This document shows positions 24,311-35,318 of a stretch of 50,687 nucleotides of DNA, in pieces. This DNA comes from Klebsiella pneumoniae. GTDB lineage: Bacteria; Verrucomicrobiota; Verrucomicrobiia; Limisphaerales; SXTU01. The notes beneath the pieces were generated by a model. That model did no database searches, was not told where the DNA came from, and saw nothing but the letters and a program-made list of their open reading frames with translations. Location: positions 1-50,687 of the forward strand of contig CALQJI020000034.1 of NCBI GenBank assembly GCA_943330855.2, given 5' to 3'. Within the stretch, counting starts at the first letter, position 1. Every line of letters begins with the position of its first letter. The translations under genes and the position numbers were made by a program.

Positions 24311-24946
24311 TTATAAATTTTCCCCGTCCACTGCCCGCCTGCTCACAAAGCCACGGACCACTTCCAACTCCTCCTCGCCCGCGATGGTGTGATCCTTCGC
24401 AAACTCGCTCCACTCGATCTGCAGGCCCGCCTGCCGGAGCACACGGACTTGGTCCCGCACCGGCGCTATCGGGATGAGCGGGTCGTGGAGGCCGTGCGTG
24501 AGCAGTAGCCGCTGTTCATTTGCCATGGAAGATTTCTCCCTCAACAACCGCTCTGGGTCGTGCGTGTAACCGCTCACCCCCACCAGCCCGGCGAAACGGT
24601 GCGGGTAGCGCAGCCCCGTTTCGATGGTCATCAAGCAGCCCTGCGAAAAACCAAACAGCACCGTCTGCCCCGTAGGAAATCCGCACTCCCTCTGCGCGTC
24701 CAGCAACTCGCCCAAGAGCCGTGTGCTCCGCGCGACCCCGGGAGCTGCATCGCCGGGGAAGTCATACCACGAATAGCCGCCGTAGTATTCGTCCGGCGCA
24801 TTGACCAACAGGTAGTTCATCCACGGCAGGCCCATCGCCTCCGGAAGCCAGCGGTAGCCATCCATACTGTCGCCCAGCCCATGCAGCACGATCATGAGGT
24901 GGTGGGAGTTCTTCTCCGACGCGGGAATGAGTTCAGAAAACAGCAT
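24311..24946 (-). CDS. Alpha/beta hydrolase, phospholipase/carboxylesterase type
   Basis: 211 residues from the ATG at 24946 (MLFSELIPASEKN). It has the family pattern LMIVLHGLGDSMDGYRWL, the nucleophile elbow GFSQG, the Asp in THGLHDPLIP and the His in KDHTIAGE, which make a complete Ser-Asp-His triad. No signal peptide, so probably cytoplasmic. Such enzymes hydrolyse short acyl esters; the substrate is not predictable. Converges on the reductase gene and is divergent from the TPR gene with 184 bp between the starts. Confidence 0.88.
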   Translation of the reverse strand: MLFSELIPASEKNSHHLMIVLHGLGDSMDGYRWLPEAMGLPWMNYLLVNAPDEYYGGYSWYDFPGDAAPGVARSTRLLGELLDAQRECGFPTGQTVLFGFSQGCLMTIETGLRYPHRFAGLVGVSGYTHDPERLLREKSSMANEQRLLLTHGLHDPLIPIAPVRDQVRVLRQAGLQIEWSEFAKDHTIAGEEELEVVRGFVSRRAVDGENL

Positions 24947-25130
24947 CGCGCTGGTGTAGCCCACCCACGCGGCACAGTGAAGCGAGGAAAGCGCAGAGTT
25001 TTGAGAAGGAGGGCAGGAAGGTGGGGGAAATCCCGAGCCTTCTCGTGTTACCGTTTATCCGCACTGCCGCACCGGCTGAAGCGGAAATCGCATTGCCAAA
25101 AAGCGGCACTTGTTTCTAAGGTGGCAGAAC

Positions 25131-26915
25131 ATGAAGCACGTTTATTTGCTCCTCTGCGTGGTGTGTCTCGCACTGGCCTGCCCCAGCGCCCAGGCGGCCG
25201 CCGCCGATGAGCTTTATGTCAAGGTGTTCAACACCGTCTTACAGGGCGATTCACTCCAAGACGCCGGACAAGGAAAGCCGGCCCTCGAAAAATACCTATC
25301 TGCCCAAGAGGAGCTAAAGAAACTCCAGGCCGCTTATAAGACTTGGGAGCCAAAGCTCGTCGCCTTCCGCCTCGTCTACCTCGACGACCAAATCAAAAAA
25401 CTCAACGTCCAGTTCCCCGGCACCACCGCCCCCAAGCCGATCATCCCCACCAGCCAAGCCGGCGACGAGGCCGGTTCGGAAAAGCTCACCGGCCTGGAAA
25501 AACAAATCCGCGACCTCAACAACGACCTCGTCAAAGCTCGAGCCGAAAGCAGCGGAGCCCAGCAAAAACTCAAGGAAGCCCTCGCAGCGCGACCCAAAGA
25601 TGTGGACCCCGCCGAACTCGCCAAGGCCCACCAGAAAGCCCGCGACCTGCAAAAGGCCGCCGACCTCAAGCAAATCGAGGTGGAGGACCTTTCCAAGCGA
25701 GTTGCCGGCATCGTCAAAGAACGCGACGACCTCCAGAAGCGCGTCGCGGTTCTGAACGACAAAGCCGAAGTCCCCGTGCTCAAGAAAGAAAACTCCGCCC
25801 TCAAAGCCCGCGTGGATGAACTCGCCAAGCTCACCGTTGGAAACAAATCCGAAGAACTGGCCCGCTCGCTCGCGGCCGCGCAGGCGGCGCTGAAAGCCGA
25901 GCAAGACCGCGTCAACACCCTCGCCAAGGCCAACCAAAAGATGGAAGCCATCCTGACAGACCCCAACAACGCCACCGGCATCACGACCGATCAATTCAAA
26001 GCACTCGAAAAGAAAAACAAAGACTTAGAGACCTCCGTCAAAACCCTCGAAGCCCAAGTCCAGAAAGGAACGGCGGACGCCCCCAAACTCCGCCAGATGG
26101 AAAAGGAGCGTGAGGAATTACAGAAGCAACTCATCGAGCTTCAAAAGCAATTGAACGACAAGAAGAAGGTGTCCAGCAACGCGACCGAAAAGCTGGGGCA
26201 GGACCTCGCCTCCGCCCAGGCCAGAGTCGCGGCACTGGAGGCCCGACGAACACCCTACTCTGCGGAGGATCTCGCCTTGTTGAAAGGCTCCTCCGCTCCG
26301 GTCGCGGCTCCCGCGCCGGTCGCCAAGTCGGCAAAGAAAAACTCTGCCGACCTGCCGCCCGGTGCTGCGAACGTGGCCCTCGAAGCCCAGCGCGCCTACG
26401 CCGCCCAGCGCTTCGGTGAAGCGGAAAAGAAATACCTCGAAGTCCTCTCGCTCGACCCCGGCAACATTTACACCCTCGCCAACCTCGGCGCAGCGCAGAT
26501 GGAGTTGAACAAACTCCCCGAGGCCGAAGCCCACTTAAAACGCGCGCTCGCACTCGACTCCGACGACGCCTTTTCCCTCGCCCTGCTCGGACTGCTCAAG
26601 TTCCGACAGGAGAAGCCCGACGACGCCTTCGACGCCCTCAGCCGCGCTGCCAAGCTCGACCCCGATAACGCGCAAACCCAGAATTACCTTGGACTCGTCC
26701 TCAGCATGAAGGGCCAACGCGAACCCGCCGAAGCAGCCTTCCGTAGGGCCATCCAGATCGCCCCCGGCTACGCCGTCGCGCACTACAACCTCGCAGTTTA
26801 CTACGCCACCCAGCAGCCGCCCACGCGGGAATTGGCCCGCTGGCACTACCAAAAGGCCCTCACCGTCGGTCATCCCAAGAGCGATGAACTGGAGAAGCGA
26901 CTCGCACGGAACTGA
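25131..26915 (+). CDS. Exported coiled-coil and TPR protein
   Basis: 594 residues from the ATG at 25131, which has AAGGTGG upstream. Signal peptide at 1-23 (MKHVYLLLCVVCLALACPSAQA; a lipobox-like LALAC is also possible). Residues about 90-390 form long coiled coils rich in Lys, Glu, Leu and Ala with KAL/EKQ heptads. A Pro/Ala/Ser/Lys hinge follows, then four to five TPR repeats from about 420 on (AAQRFGEAEKKYLEVLSLDPGNIYTL, PEAEAHLKRALALDSDDAFSL, and so on). Likely a periplasmic or outer-membrane scaffold. No catalytic motif. A stand-alone gene. Confidence 0.85.
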   Translation: MKHVYLLLCVVCLALACPSAQAAAADELYVKVFNTVLQGDSLQDAGQGKPALEKYLSAQEELKKLQAAYKTWEPKLVAFRLVYLDDQIKKLNVQFPGTTAPKPIIPTSQAGDEAGSEKLTGLEKQIRDLNNDLVKARAESSGAQQKLKEALAARPKDVDPAELAKAHQKARDLQKAADLKQIEVEDLSKRVAGIVKERDDLQKRVAVLNDKAEVPVLKKENSALKARVDELAKLTVGNKSEELARSLAAAQAALKAEQDRVNTLAKANQKMEAILTDPNNATGITTDQFKALEKKNKDLETSVKTLEAQVQKGTADAPKLRQMEKEREELQKQLIELQKQLNDKKKVSSNATEKLGQDLASAQARVAALEARRTPYSAEDLALLKGSSAPVAAPAPVAKSAKKNSADLPPGAANVALEAQRAYAAQRFGEAEKKYLEVLSLDPGNIYTLANLGAAQMELNKLPEAEAHLKRALALDSDDAFSLALLGLLKFRQEKPDDAFDALSRAAKLDPDNAQTQNYLGLVLSMKGQREPAEAAFRRAIQIAPGYAVAHYNLAVYYATQQPPTRELARWHYQKALTVGHPKSDELEKRLARN

Positions 26916-27053
26916 CGTGCCGGGCGCGGCTTGGCGAAGGGATTGCGATCAATCGTAGAACCAAGCTGGCGAGTCCGCTGACCTCCCCACCAGAATAGCG
27001 GCATCGGCCACTGCGCAGTTTACCACCGACCCATTTCCGCAACCTGACCTCAG

Positions 27054-27803
27054 CTACCGATACGGCTGGTGCAACTCAACCTTCGTCGCAGACTTCCCGC
27101 GCATCTTCACGTTCAGCATCTCGACGCCCACGCTGAAGGCCATTGCGAAATAGATGTAACTCTTGTTCACGTGCTGGTGGCAGCCCTCGGCCACGAGCAT
27201 CGTGCCGATGAGAATGAGGAACGACAGTGCCAGCATCTTGATCGTCGGGTGCCGGTCCACGAAGCGACTGATCTGTTCCACGAACACCAGCATGACGATC
27301 ATCGCCAGGACGACGGCGGTGATCATCACGCCGATCTGCTTCACCATACCAACGGCGGTGATGACCGAGTCCAGCGAGAAGACGATGTCGATGAGAAGGA
27401 TTTGAATGATGACGCTCGCGAAGTTCGGCGCGAGATGATTCGTCACGGAACCATCCTCACCCTCGAGCTTCTCGTGGATTTCCTTCGTGCTCTTGGCGAT
27501 GAGGAAAAGGCCGCCCGCCAGGAGAATCAAATCCTTGCCCGACACCGCCAGGTCCCAACTGAAGATGCGCGCCTGCCAAAACGGCTTGTCCAGCGAGACC
27601 AACCACGCCAGCGAGCACAGGAGCAGGATGCGAGTGATGAGCGCGAGGCAGAGGCCGACCTTGCGGGCCTTCGCCTGCTGCTCCGCTGGCAGCTTGCCGC
27701 TGAGGATTGAGATGAAGATGAGATTGTCGATGCCCAGCACGATCTCCAGCAGGGTGAGCGTGAAGAGACTAATCCAAATTTGTGGGTCCGAGAGCCATTC
27801 CAT
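27054..27803 (-). CDS. TerC-family integral membrane protein
   Basis: 249 residues with seven or eight hydrophobic segments. Family motifs: EIVLGIDNLIFISIL near residues 21-35 and IVFSLDSVITAVGM near 140-155, each with the acidic residue expected in a membrane-embedded metal site. The loop FVDRHPTIKMLALSFLILIG and the end GVEMLNVKMRGKS are also typical. TerC relatives are linked to tellurite resistance and to Mn/metal export during protein metallation; which applies here is unknown. Followed by a 138-bp gap with no visible feature. Confidence 0.92.
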   Translation of the reverse strand: MEWLSDPQIWISLFTLTLLEIVLGIDNLIFISILSGKLPAEQQAKARKVGLCLALITRILLLCSLAWLVSLDKPFWQARIFSWDLAVSGKDLILLAGGLFLIAKSTKEIHEKLEGEDGSVTNHLAPNFASVIIQILLIDIVFSLDSVITAVGMVKQIGVMITAVVLAMIVMLVFVEQISRFVDRHPTIKMLALSFLILIGTMLVAEGCHQHVNKSYIYFAMAFSVGVEMLNVKMRGKSATKVELHQPYR

Positions 27804-27923
27804 AACTCTTCAAAGATTAAACAGCGGCGGAAGTTTTGCAAACCCCGAACCCCGGGCGCGGCGCTTTGGGCACAACTCAAGACGCGGCCGGCTACCTTCG
27901 CCCCTGCGGCAGGCAGAGCGACA

Positions 27924-28241
27924 TCAATGCCGTTGCTTCCAGAGGTCGGGCATTTTCTTGAAGCGATCGAGGGAATCGCGCTTCGCTTTGGAGACGGCGG
28001 CTTTCGCTGGCTCGGTGGGGCGGGCGGGGGCGGCGGATGCTTCCACTGGCTGGCGGGTGGCCGGAGCCGGGGCGGTGCGTGGTTCGAAGTAGGAGTTTTG
28101 GGCGAAGGCGGAGGCGGCGGGCGAAGGCGCGGGCTGGGGCATCGGAGCGGGAGCCGGCGCAGACGCGCGCTGCTCATGGCCGGGGGAGAATCGTAAGCCC
28201 CAGCGGGGCGACAGAAACGCATTGCCGACCGACTCCCGATG
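27924..28241 (-). pseudogene. Probable C-terminal remnant of a gene next to the IS
   Basis: The frame is open from just after a TGA at 28244-28242 to a stop at 27924 and encodes a Pro/Ala-rich segment ending KAKRDSLDRFKKMPDLWKQRH. The charged tail looks like a genuine protein C-terminus, but there is no good start: the first ATG (28142) lies inside the Pro/Ala repeat. It directly borders the truncated end of the transposase, so the rest of the gene may have been lost by the IS insertion or by later deletion. A 72-residue protein starting at 28142 is the alternative. Confidence 0.4.
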
Positions 28242-28269
28242 TCAGTCGGTGGAATGCCAACCGGACGCC

Positions 28270-29503
28270 ACGGCGCGCGGTGTCTTCCTTGTTGTGGAGC
28301 GGATCGGCGATGATCAGGGCGTTGGCCAGTTCGACTTGCGGGTCGGCCAGCAGCGCGCGGGCTTCGGAGACTTCGCTGTCTTACTTCTTGCCCCGGGCCA
28401 CGGTCATGGCCACGGGGCGTCCGTCCTCGTGGCGGCAGAGTGTGCCGATCATGCCGAAGCGTCCGTTTCCCACACTCTTGCCATCCAGGGCGAGGCTGCG
28501 GGGGAGCAGTCCGGCGTGGGCTTGCAGATAGGTCGTCAGCGCCCGGGCGTAGGCGGCGGGTTCGATCGCTCCGAGCAGATCGTTGAGGGCGTCGTAGCCG
28601 GGCATCGTGAGCCGCCGGCTTTGCTTGTCCCGCACACGCAGGCCCAGAGCTTGGCGCTGGCTCTGGGAGAGGCAGGCCACTTTGCGCCAGATGTCCAGCA
28701 CGTCCCGCGCGCCCATGAGCAAGGCCAGGGCAACCAGTCCGAGCATGGCGGCCAGCGGGTGGCGGCGGCGGGTGGCACTGCGCGGATCGGGCACTTCCCG
28801 AAAGGCTTCCCGCAGGGTTTGGAGCTGGCTGACTTTGAGCGGGCTGCGCGTCCCGCCGCCCTCGCCCTGGGCTCCTTGGCAGGCGGCCGGCAATTCCCGC
28901 GCGCACATCAGCACGCACGCCTTGGGGGCCAGTTCTTTGAGCCAGAGCTTCTTGGGCCGCCCGTTGGGAACGAAAAAGTCCGTGTGATCCTGCGAGTAGC
29001 CTTTGGTCAGCCCGGCCGGCCCCCCAGTTGGTCGCCTTGTAGACGGTGCCGGCGTGGCTTTCCGGGTCGCTGAAGCTCTCGGCCAGCAGCGGGCGATAAC
29101 CGTGCTGGCTTTCCCACTGGCCGACCAAGGCACGCAGCCCCGCGCCCAGGCATTGGCTGGCCAGGTTGGGTCGCCGCGTCGCTTCCAAGACCAGAAAGCG
29201 CCGCAGTTACACCACCAGTTTCAAACGCTGGGAGCGCGTCACCGCATCCCAGCCCACCGTTTCATCCCGCGCCTTCAAATGCCAGGCCGCCGCGCACCAC
29301 ACCAGCACGGCCACCAACTGCCCGTCCTCTCTGATCAACTGACAGAGCCGATCGCCGGCTTCCCGGCCAGCCCCCAGCCCGTGTTCCTGTCCCAGCGCCG
29401 CCTTGGCCTGCCGCCATTGCGCTGCCGAATGCGCCGCTGTTGCTTCCAGTGCGCCCGGGCGCTCTGCTGGGGATTGGTTGTTGGGCTCGTCAGGTTCTTT
29501 CAC
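28270..29503 (-). pseudogene. Decayed IS: DUF4338-ISAs1-type transposase remnant
   Basis: Read from 29503 down: a DUF4338 (DruA-like) domain (LCQLIREDGQLVAVLVW, RDETVGWDA, CLGAGLRALVGQWESQHGY, AESFSDPE) is followed by an ISAs1-type DDE transposase (FREVPDPRSATRRRHPLAAM, LALDGKSV, then ARALLADPQVELANA and IIADPLHNK). The frame is broken by an in-frame TAA at 29209-29207 (after KLVV), a shift in a G6 run near 29030, and a TAA at about 28382 (after ARGKK). The sequence ends around 28270, before the third catalytic acidic residue. The first two catalytic Asp are visible. Non-functional. Confidence 0.85.
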
Positions 29504-29616
29504 CAGCGTAGGGAAGCCTTTTCGTGGGTGTGTGTTTAGTTGTTTGTTTCCCCCCCCCTGCCTGACTGCGCTCTTTAACTGCCAACCAAACACCCTACCG
29601 CGCAGCTCCACCCATC

Positions 29617-29637
29617 CGATTGCGGATTGCCGATCAG
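29617..29637. repeat. Short heptamer array upstream of the DHPS-like gene
   Basis: CGATTGC, GGATTGC, CGATCAG: a degraded relative of the GCCGATT array at the murG end, here in intergenic DNA 27 bases before the next start. Confidence 0.6.
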
Positions 29638-29663
29638 CCTGCGCCCCGCCAACCTTCCTCCCT

Positions 29664-30551
29664 ATGCTCGCGTTGGAATTCCTCGCCGAACTTGTGGAGA
29701 AGAACCGTTCTGCCACGCACGCGAACGTGCGGGAGTTTGCCCTTGGCGGGCGTGAGTTCCGCTTCAACTCCGAACCGGCCATCATGGGCGTGGTGAACCT
29801 CTCCGCCGGCTCGTGGTATCGCGAAAGCGTCTGTCTTTCCGCCGACGCCGCAATCGCGCGCGGCAAGGTCCTCGCCGCACAGGGCGCGGCTATCGTGGAC
29901 ATCGGCGCGGAATCCACGCTGTCCAACACAGAGTTGGTCGGCGCGGAGTTGCAGAACTCCAAACTGCTGCCCGTCGTGAAGGAACTTCGCGCGGCTGGCG
30001 TTCTGGTCTCCGTCGAGACCTACCACCCCGAAGTCACCCGCGCCTGTCTCGCCGCCGGGGCCAACATCCTCAACCTCACCGGCACCGAGCGTAGCGAAGC
30101 GATGTATCGCACCGTCGCCGAGCACGACGCCGCAGTTATCCTCTGCTACGTCCAAGGCACCAACGTCCGCGCCGTCCGCGACTTCGCTCTCAACGCCGAC
30201 CCGGTGCCCGCGATGTATGAGTTCTTCGCCCGCGAGATCGAGACGGCGACACGCTGCGGCGTGCAGAAAATCTTCGTGGACCCCGGCCTAGGCTTCTACT
30301 ACCGCAACTTGCAGGACAGCACCGTCCGCGTGCGGCACCAGATGACGACCTTCCTGAACACCTTCCGCTTGCGCACGCTGGGCTTCCCCACCTGCCACGC
30401 GCTCCCGCACGCCTTCGAGTATTTCGGCGAGGAAGTCCGCAGCGCCGAACCGTTCTTCGCCGTGCTCGCTGCGCTGGGCAAGACCGACCTCTTCCGCACG
30501 CACGAAGTGACCCGCATCAAGGCCGTGCTGGAGACGATGAAGGTGTTCTGA
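29664..30551 (+). CDS. Divergent dihydropteroate-synthase-like (pterin-binding fold) protein
   Basis: 295 residues from the ATG at 29664 (MLALEFLAEL). It aligns with FolP in order: IMGVVNLSAGSWYRE (FolP: MGVLNVTPDSFSD), GAAIVDIGAEST, SVETYHPEVTRACLAAGANILNLTG, FVDPGLGF, and the C-terminal RTHEVTRIKAVLE that fits the FolP RxH motif. It lacks the loop-1 DSFSD and the usual SRK Lys region, where it has TCHALPHAFEYFG. The pterin pocket core may be kept while p-aminobenzoate chemistry is doubtful. The function could be a different pterin or corrinoid reaction. Converges on argJ with 23 bp between. Confidence 0.75.
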   Translation: MLALEFLAELVEKNRSATHANVREFALGGREFRFNSEPAIMGVVNLSAGSWYRESVCLSADAAIARGKVLAAQGAAIVDIGAESTLSNTELVGAELQNSKLLPVVKELRAAGVLVSVETYHPEVTRACLAAGANILNLTGTERSEAMYRTVAEHDAAVILCYVQGTNVRAVRDFALNADPVPAMYEFFAREIETATRCGVQKIFVDPGLGFYYRNLQDSTVRVRHQMTTFLNTFRLRTLGFPTCHALPHAFEYFGEEVRSAEPFFAVLAALGKTDLFRTHEVTRIKAVLETMKVF

Positions 30552-30574
30552 GCTCCTTGCTGAGCAAGTCGAAC

Positions 30575-31909
30575 TCAGCCACCCAGCGTCGTCGGGTCCG
30601 TCACATCGCCCTTGTTGTAATCCACGTAAGCCTCGGTGAGGTCGGCGGCATACATCAGGGCGTCGGCCTTGCCGAGGTTGAGGCGGATGTGAAGGTCAAA
30701 CTCCTTCGGCGCAGCGGCGGTGCAGAGTTCCTTGAACGTGGCCTTCGTCGGCTGGCCGCGCTTGAGGCTCCAGAGAATCTTCCGGCTGCCCGGCGCGCTG
30801 TAGCCAATGTCCACGCGATCCTCCACCACCGTCGCGGCGCTGTAGCCGAGCGCGTCAATGATGCGGCCCCAGTTCGGGTCGCCGCCGTGCCAGCTCGTCT
30901 TCACCAGCGCACTGTTCGCCACGGCGCGAGCGGCAGCATCGGCATCCTGGATCGTCTTCGCGCCCGCCACCCGCACCGTCACGACGCGGTGCACGCCCTC
31001 GCCATCGCGCACAATCATCTTGGCGAGTTCGAGCGTTACGTGCTGAAGCGCGGCTTGGAAAATTCTGACTTCTGACTTCTGACTTCTGACTTCTTCGTTC
31101 CCCGCCAACCCGTTTGCCAGCACCAACACCGTGTCGTTCGTGCTCATGTCGCCGTCCACGGTGATGCGGTTGAAGCTGTTGGCCACCGCTTCCTGTAGGC
31201 ACGCGTGGAGCGCCTTTGCTTCGACCGCCGCGTCGGTCGTGATGAAGCACAGCATCGTGGCGTGCAGGCCTTGCGGCAGCGCGGCGGGCCGCGCGCCGGT
31301 CGCGCTCATGCCGGGCTGAATCATCCCCGCACCCTTGCACATCCCGCCGATGCGCACGGTCTTGCCTCCCAGCTTGAACTCGATGGCAATCTGCTTGGGC
31401 CGCGTGTCGCTGGTCATGATGGCCTCGACCGCTTCGTCCGCGCACACCACCTCATTCCCCAGCAACTGAGCGGCGGCGAGGATTCCCTCGCGCACGTTCG
31501 CCATCGGCAGGGTCACGCCGATGCGCCCGGTGCTGCCGACGAGAATGTGTTCATCGGGAATGTGAAGCTGCTTCGCCACCAGCGCGGTCATCGCGCGCGC
31601 GTCCTTCATACCCTGCTTGCCGGTGCAGGCGTTGGCGTTGCCGGAGTTCACCACGATGGCTTGCGCGGTGCCGGCTTGCACGCGCTCGGCGCAGACCTTC
31701 ACCGGCGCGGCGCAAATTTGGTTGGTCGTGAACATCCCCGCCACGGTCGCGGGCACCTCGGACACGATGAGCGCGAGGTCGCGCTTCGGACCTTTGTTCG
31801 ACCCCTTGCCGGTGCCGAGGCGTTTGATGTCGCAGAAAACTCCGCTGGCGAGGAAGCCCTGCGGCGCGACCACGGAACCCGGCACGACTTTGAATTTCAG
31901 TTTGCTCAT
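30575..31909 (-). CDS. argJ: Bifunctional glutamate N-acetyltransferase/amino-acid acetyltransferase ArgJ
   Basis: Arginine biosynthesis: transfers acetyl from N-acetylornithine to glutamate. 444 residues from the ATG at 31909. Motifs: VVNSGNANACTG, VGSTGRIGVTLPM, the autocleavage site HATMLCF with Thr as the expected nucleophile, DGDMSTNDT, DGEG, and GGDPNWGRI. Two oddities: about 17 extra residues (GMSATGARPAALPQGLH) precede the ATML cleavage site, and an AGAAGTC-type heptamer array adds EVRSQKSEVR in a loop after NGLAGNE. It should still self-cleave. 100 bp after psd on the same strand, with a palindrome between. Confidence 0.95.
   Translation of the reverse strand: MSKLKFKVVPGSVVAPQGFLASGVFCDIKRLGTGKGSNKGPKRDLALIVSEVPATVAGMFTTNQICAAPVKVCAERVQAGTAQAIVVNSGNANACTGKQGMKDARAMTALVAKQLHIPDEHILVGSTGRIGVTLPMANVREGILAAAQLLGNEVVCADEAVEAIMTSDTRPKQIAIEFKLGGKTVRIGGMCKGAGMIQPGMSATGARPAALPQGLHATMLCFITTDAAVEAKALHACLQEAVANSFNRITVDGDMSTNDTVLVLANGLAGNEEVRSQKSEVRIFQAALQHVTLELAKMIVRDGEGVHRVVTVRVAGAKTIQDADAAARAVANSALVKTSWHGGDPNWGRIIDALGYSAATVVEDRVDIGYSAPGSRKILWSLKRGQPTKATFKELCTAAAPKEFDLHIRLNLGKADALMYAADLTEAYVDYNKGDVTDPTTLGG
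31063..31090. repeat. Tandem heptamer (TTCTGAC x4) inside argJ
   Basis: Four identical 7-bp units, with a fifth partial one (TTCTTCG). On the coding strand this is AGAAGTC and yields SQKSEVR-type peptide in frame. The identical units suggest recent expansion. Confidence 0.93.
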
Positions 31910-31960
31910 GTTTTGGCACGCGAACGGAAACAACTCGCCGCGCGGGTGTCAACAGCGGGT

Positions 31961-32007
31961 CTTGGTAGGGACGACCTGCTGGTCGTCCGCAGGTCGGCCC
32001 TACCAAG
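31961..32007. repeat. 47-bp near-perfect palindrome between psd and argJ
   Basis: CTTGGTAGGG at the left end and CCCTACCAAG at the right are perfectly inverted, and inner CGACCTGC/GCAGGTCG also pair. The ends share GGTAGGG...CCCTACC with element A. It begins three bases from the psd stop and could form a strong hairpin in the psd transcript. Confidence 0.85.
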
Positions 32008-32009
32008 TC

Positions 32010-32909
32010 TCACGCTGCCACGCCCAGCCGGTCGCCCATGCGCGCGTAGAGTTCGCGGCGCTCCGCCGTTTGCGTCAGGAGGTCAGCATCCAGCTTCACG
32101 CGGCCCGGCTCGAAAAGCGTGATGGTGGAGGAACCGCCGAACTTGAAGTAGCCCTTCTCCGCGCCCTTCGCCACGCGCGTGTTCGGCGGGAAGGTGTATT
32201 CGAAGCTGCCCACGTTCGTCGCGCCGACCTCCAGCATCAGCACCGTGCCGAACTCCGGCGACTCGATGCGCGTGATGGCCCGCTTGTTCTCCGTGAAGAT
32301 GCGGATGTTCCGCCGCAGCGCGATGGGGCTGACGGAGTAGAGCCAGCCGTTGAGCACGCGCGGCTCCGTCGCGAGGCCGCCGACGGGAAAGTGGTAGCGG
32401 TGATAGTCCACCGGGCAGAGGCGCGAAAGCACCATCGCGCCGCGCTGGAAACGCTCGGCCAGCTCACGGTCACGAAGCAGTTCGCCGAGGCTGAACACCT
32501 CGCCCTTCACGAAGATGCCTTCCATGCGCGACACGTCCGCGAAGCCGAGGTGCCGCCCATCCGCCGGGAACACCGCCGTCCGCGCATCGCCCGCGACGGG
32601 CCGCGCATCCGGCTTGAGCTTGCGATAGAAGAACTCGTTGAACGTGCGGTAGGAGTCCGGCGCGTCGGCGAACTCGCCCGGGTCCACGCGGAAGTCCTGG
32701 ATGAACGGCGCGACCTTCGCCCGGCTCGCCGGGCGGTCCATGCGCCAGCCATACCATTGGGAGAAGAACCCGCGCTTCGCCACCGCGTGCAGCGCGATCC
32801 GGCCCGAGAGCGAGCCGTAAATCCACCGGAGGAAACTCTCGCCGTAAATCTGCTCCGTCTCCACGGTCTGCGTGTAGCGGTTGAAGAATTGGATGGCGTC
32901 GTGGTGCAT
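32010..32909 (-). CDS. psd: Phosphatidylserine decarboxylase
   Basis: Makes phosphatidylethanolamine. 299 residues from the ATG at 32909 (MHHDAIQFFNRYTQ). Motifs: FNEFFYRKLKPDARPV, FPADGR, the catalytic His region in CPVDYHRYHFPV, the metal or substrate segment EVGATNVGS, and the C-terminal FKFGGSSTITLF. The GGSS corresponds to the LGST-type self-cleavage site, with Ser forming the pyruvoyl group. Membrane-associated by homology. The stop overlaps almost directly with a palindrome. Confidence 0.95.
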   Translation of the reverse strand: MHHDAIQFFNRYTQTVETEQIYGESFLRWIYGSLSGRIALHAVAKRGFFSQWYGWRMDRPASRAKVAPFIQDFRVDPGEFADAPDSYRTFNEFFYRKLKPDARPVAGDARTAVFPADGRHLGFADVSRMEGIFVKGEVFSLGELLRDRELAERFQRGAMVLSRLCPVDYHRYHFPVGGLATEPRVLNGWLYSVSPIALRRNIRIFTENKRAITRIESPEFGTVLMLEVGATNVGSFEYTFPPNTRVAKGAEKGYFKFGGSSTITLFEPGRVKLDADLLTQTAERRELYARMGDRLGVAA

Positions 32910-33056
32910 GGATTTTGCGTGCGGACTGTCGGAAAGCAGCAGACTCAAGTCGAGTGGGTTTTACGTTGAACGCTCCGGAGTTGCGTCCGCCACGCGCCGC
33001 CCCACGAGCAAGGCTGGCTTGCCTCACATCCCAATTTCAGGAACGCTCCTCCGCAC

Positions 33057-34772
<1,716 letters not shown>

Positions 34773-34838
34773 CGGCTCCTCGGTCATCAATCCCACTCCA
34801 TGGCGAACGTGGTTCCCACTGCGGGCAACAAGCTTCCC

Positions 34839-35318
34839 ATGAACAAACGCACCCTCTTCAAAGCCATCCTCGTCACGTTGCGAGAGGAACTCGGAACATT
34901 CACCCGGGCGGCAAATGCAGCCCGGGCGGAAGCCACTGATCCGCAGAGCCGCGCAGAGAACAAATACGACACGCGCGGTCTCGAAGCCTCCTATCTCGCC
35001 GCCGGGCAGGCGCGGCAGGCCGCAGACTTAGAGACTGCTATTTCTGCATTCGAGATGCTACCCGCACGGCAGTTCGCGGCGGACGAACCCATCAGCCTCG
35101 GCGCGCTGGTGGAGTTGGAGCAGAACGGCGAGCGGATGTTTTACTTCATCGGCCCCTGCGCCGGCGGCACGGAGGCCGTGTGTGGCGAGCACGAAGTCCT
35201 CGTCATCACGCCGCAGTCCCCGCTCGGGGGCCAGTTACAGGGGCGGAAGCAGGGCGACCGGTTGGAACTCACGCTGGGCGGTAAGCAGCGGAAGGTTTGC
35301 GTGGTCAGCGTCGGGTAG
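34839..35318 (+). CDS. Stand-alone GreA/GreB C-terminal-domain-like protein
   Basis: 159 residues from the ATG at 34839 (MNKRTLFKAILVTLREEL); an ATG at 34800 in the same frame is possible. The segment AENKYDTRGLEASYLAAGQ is typical of a GreA/GreB-like family lacking the long N-terminal coiled coil that enters the RNA polymerase channel. The C-terminal part (LGALVELEQNGERMFYFIGP ... ITPQSPLGGQLQGRKQGDRLEL) matches the FKBP-like Gre domain. Likely binds RNA polymerase or acts on transcription; this is inference from family. Follows ilvD by 66 bp. Confidence 0.8.
   Translation: MNKRTLFKAILVTLREELGTFTRAANAARAEATDPQSRAENKYDTRGLEASYLAAGQARQAADLETAISAFEMLPARQFAADEPISLGALVELEQNGERMFYFIGPCAGGTEAVCGEHEVLVITPQSPLGGQLQGRKQGDRLELTLGGKQRKVCVVSVG

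Noticed and set aside
29020..29040. Programmed frameshift in the IS transposase at the G6 run
   Set aside because: Two additional in-frame stops and a 3' truncation point to simple decay.
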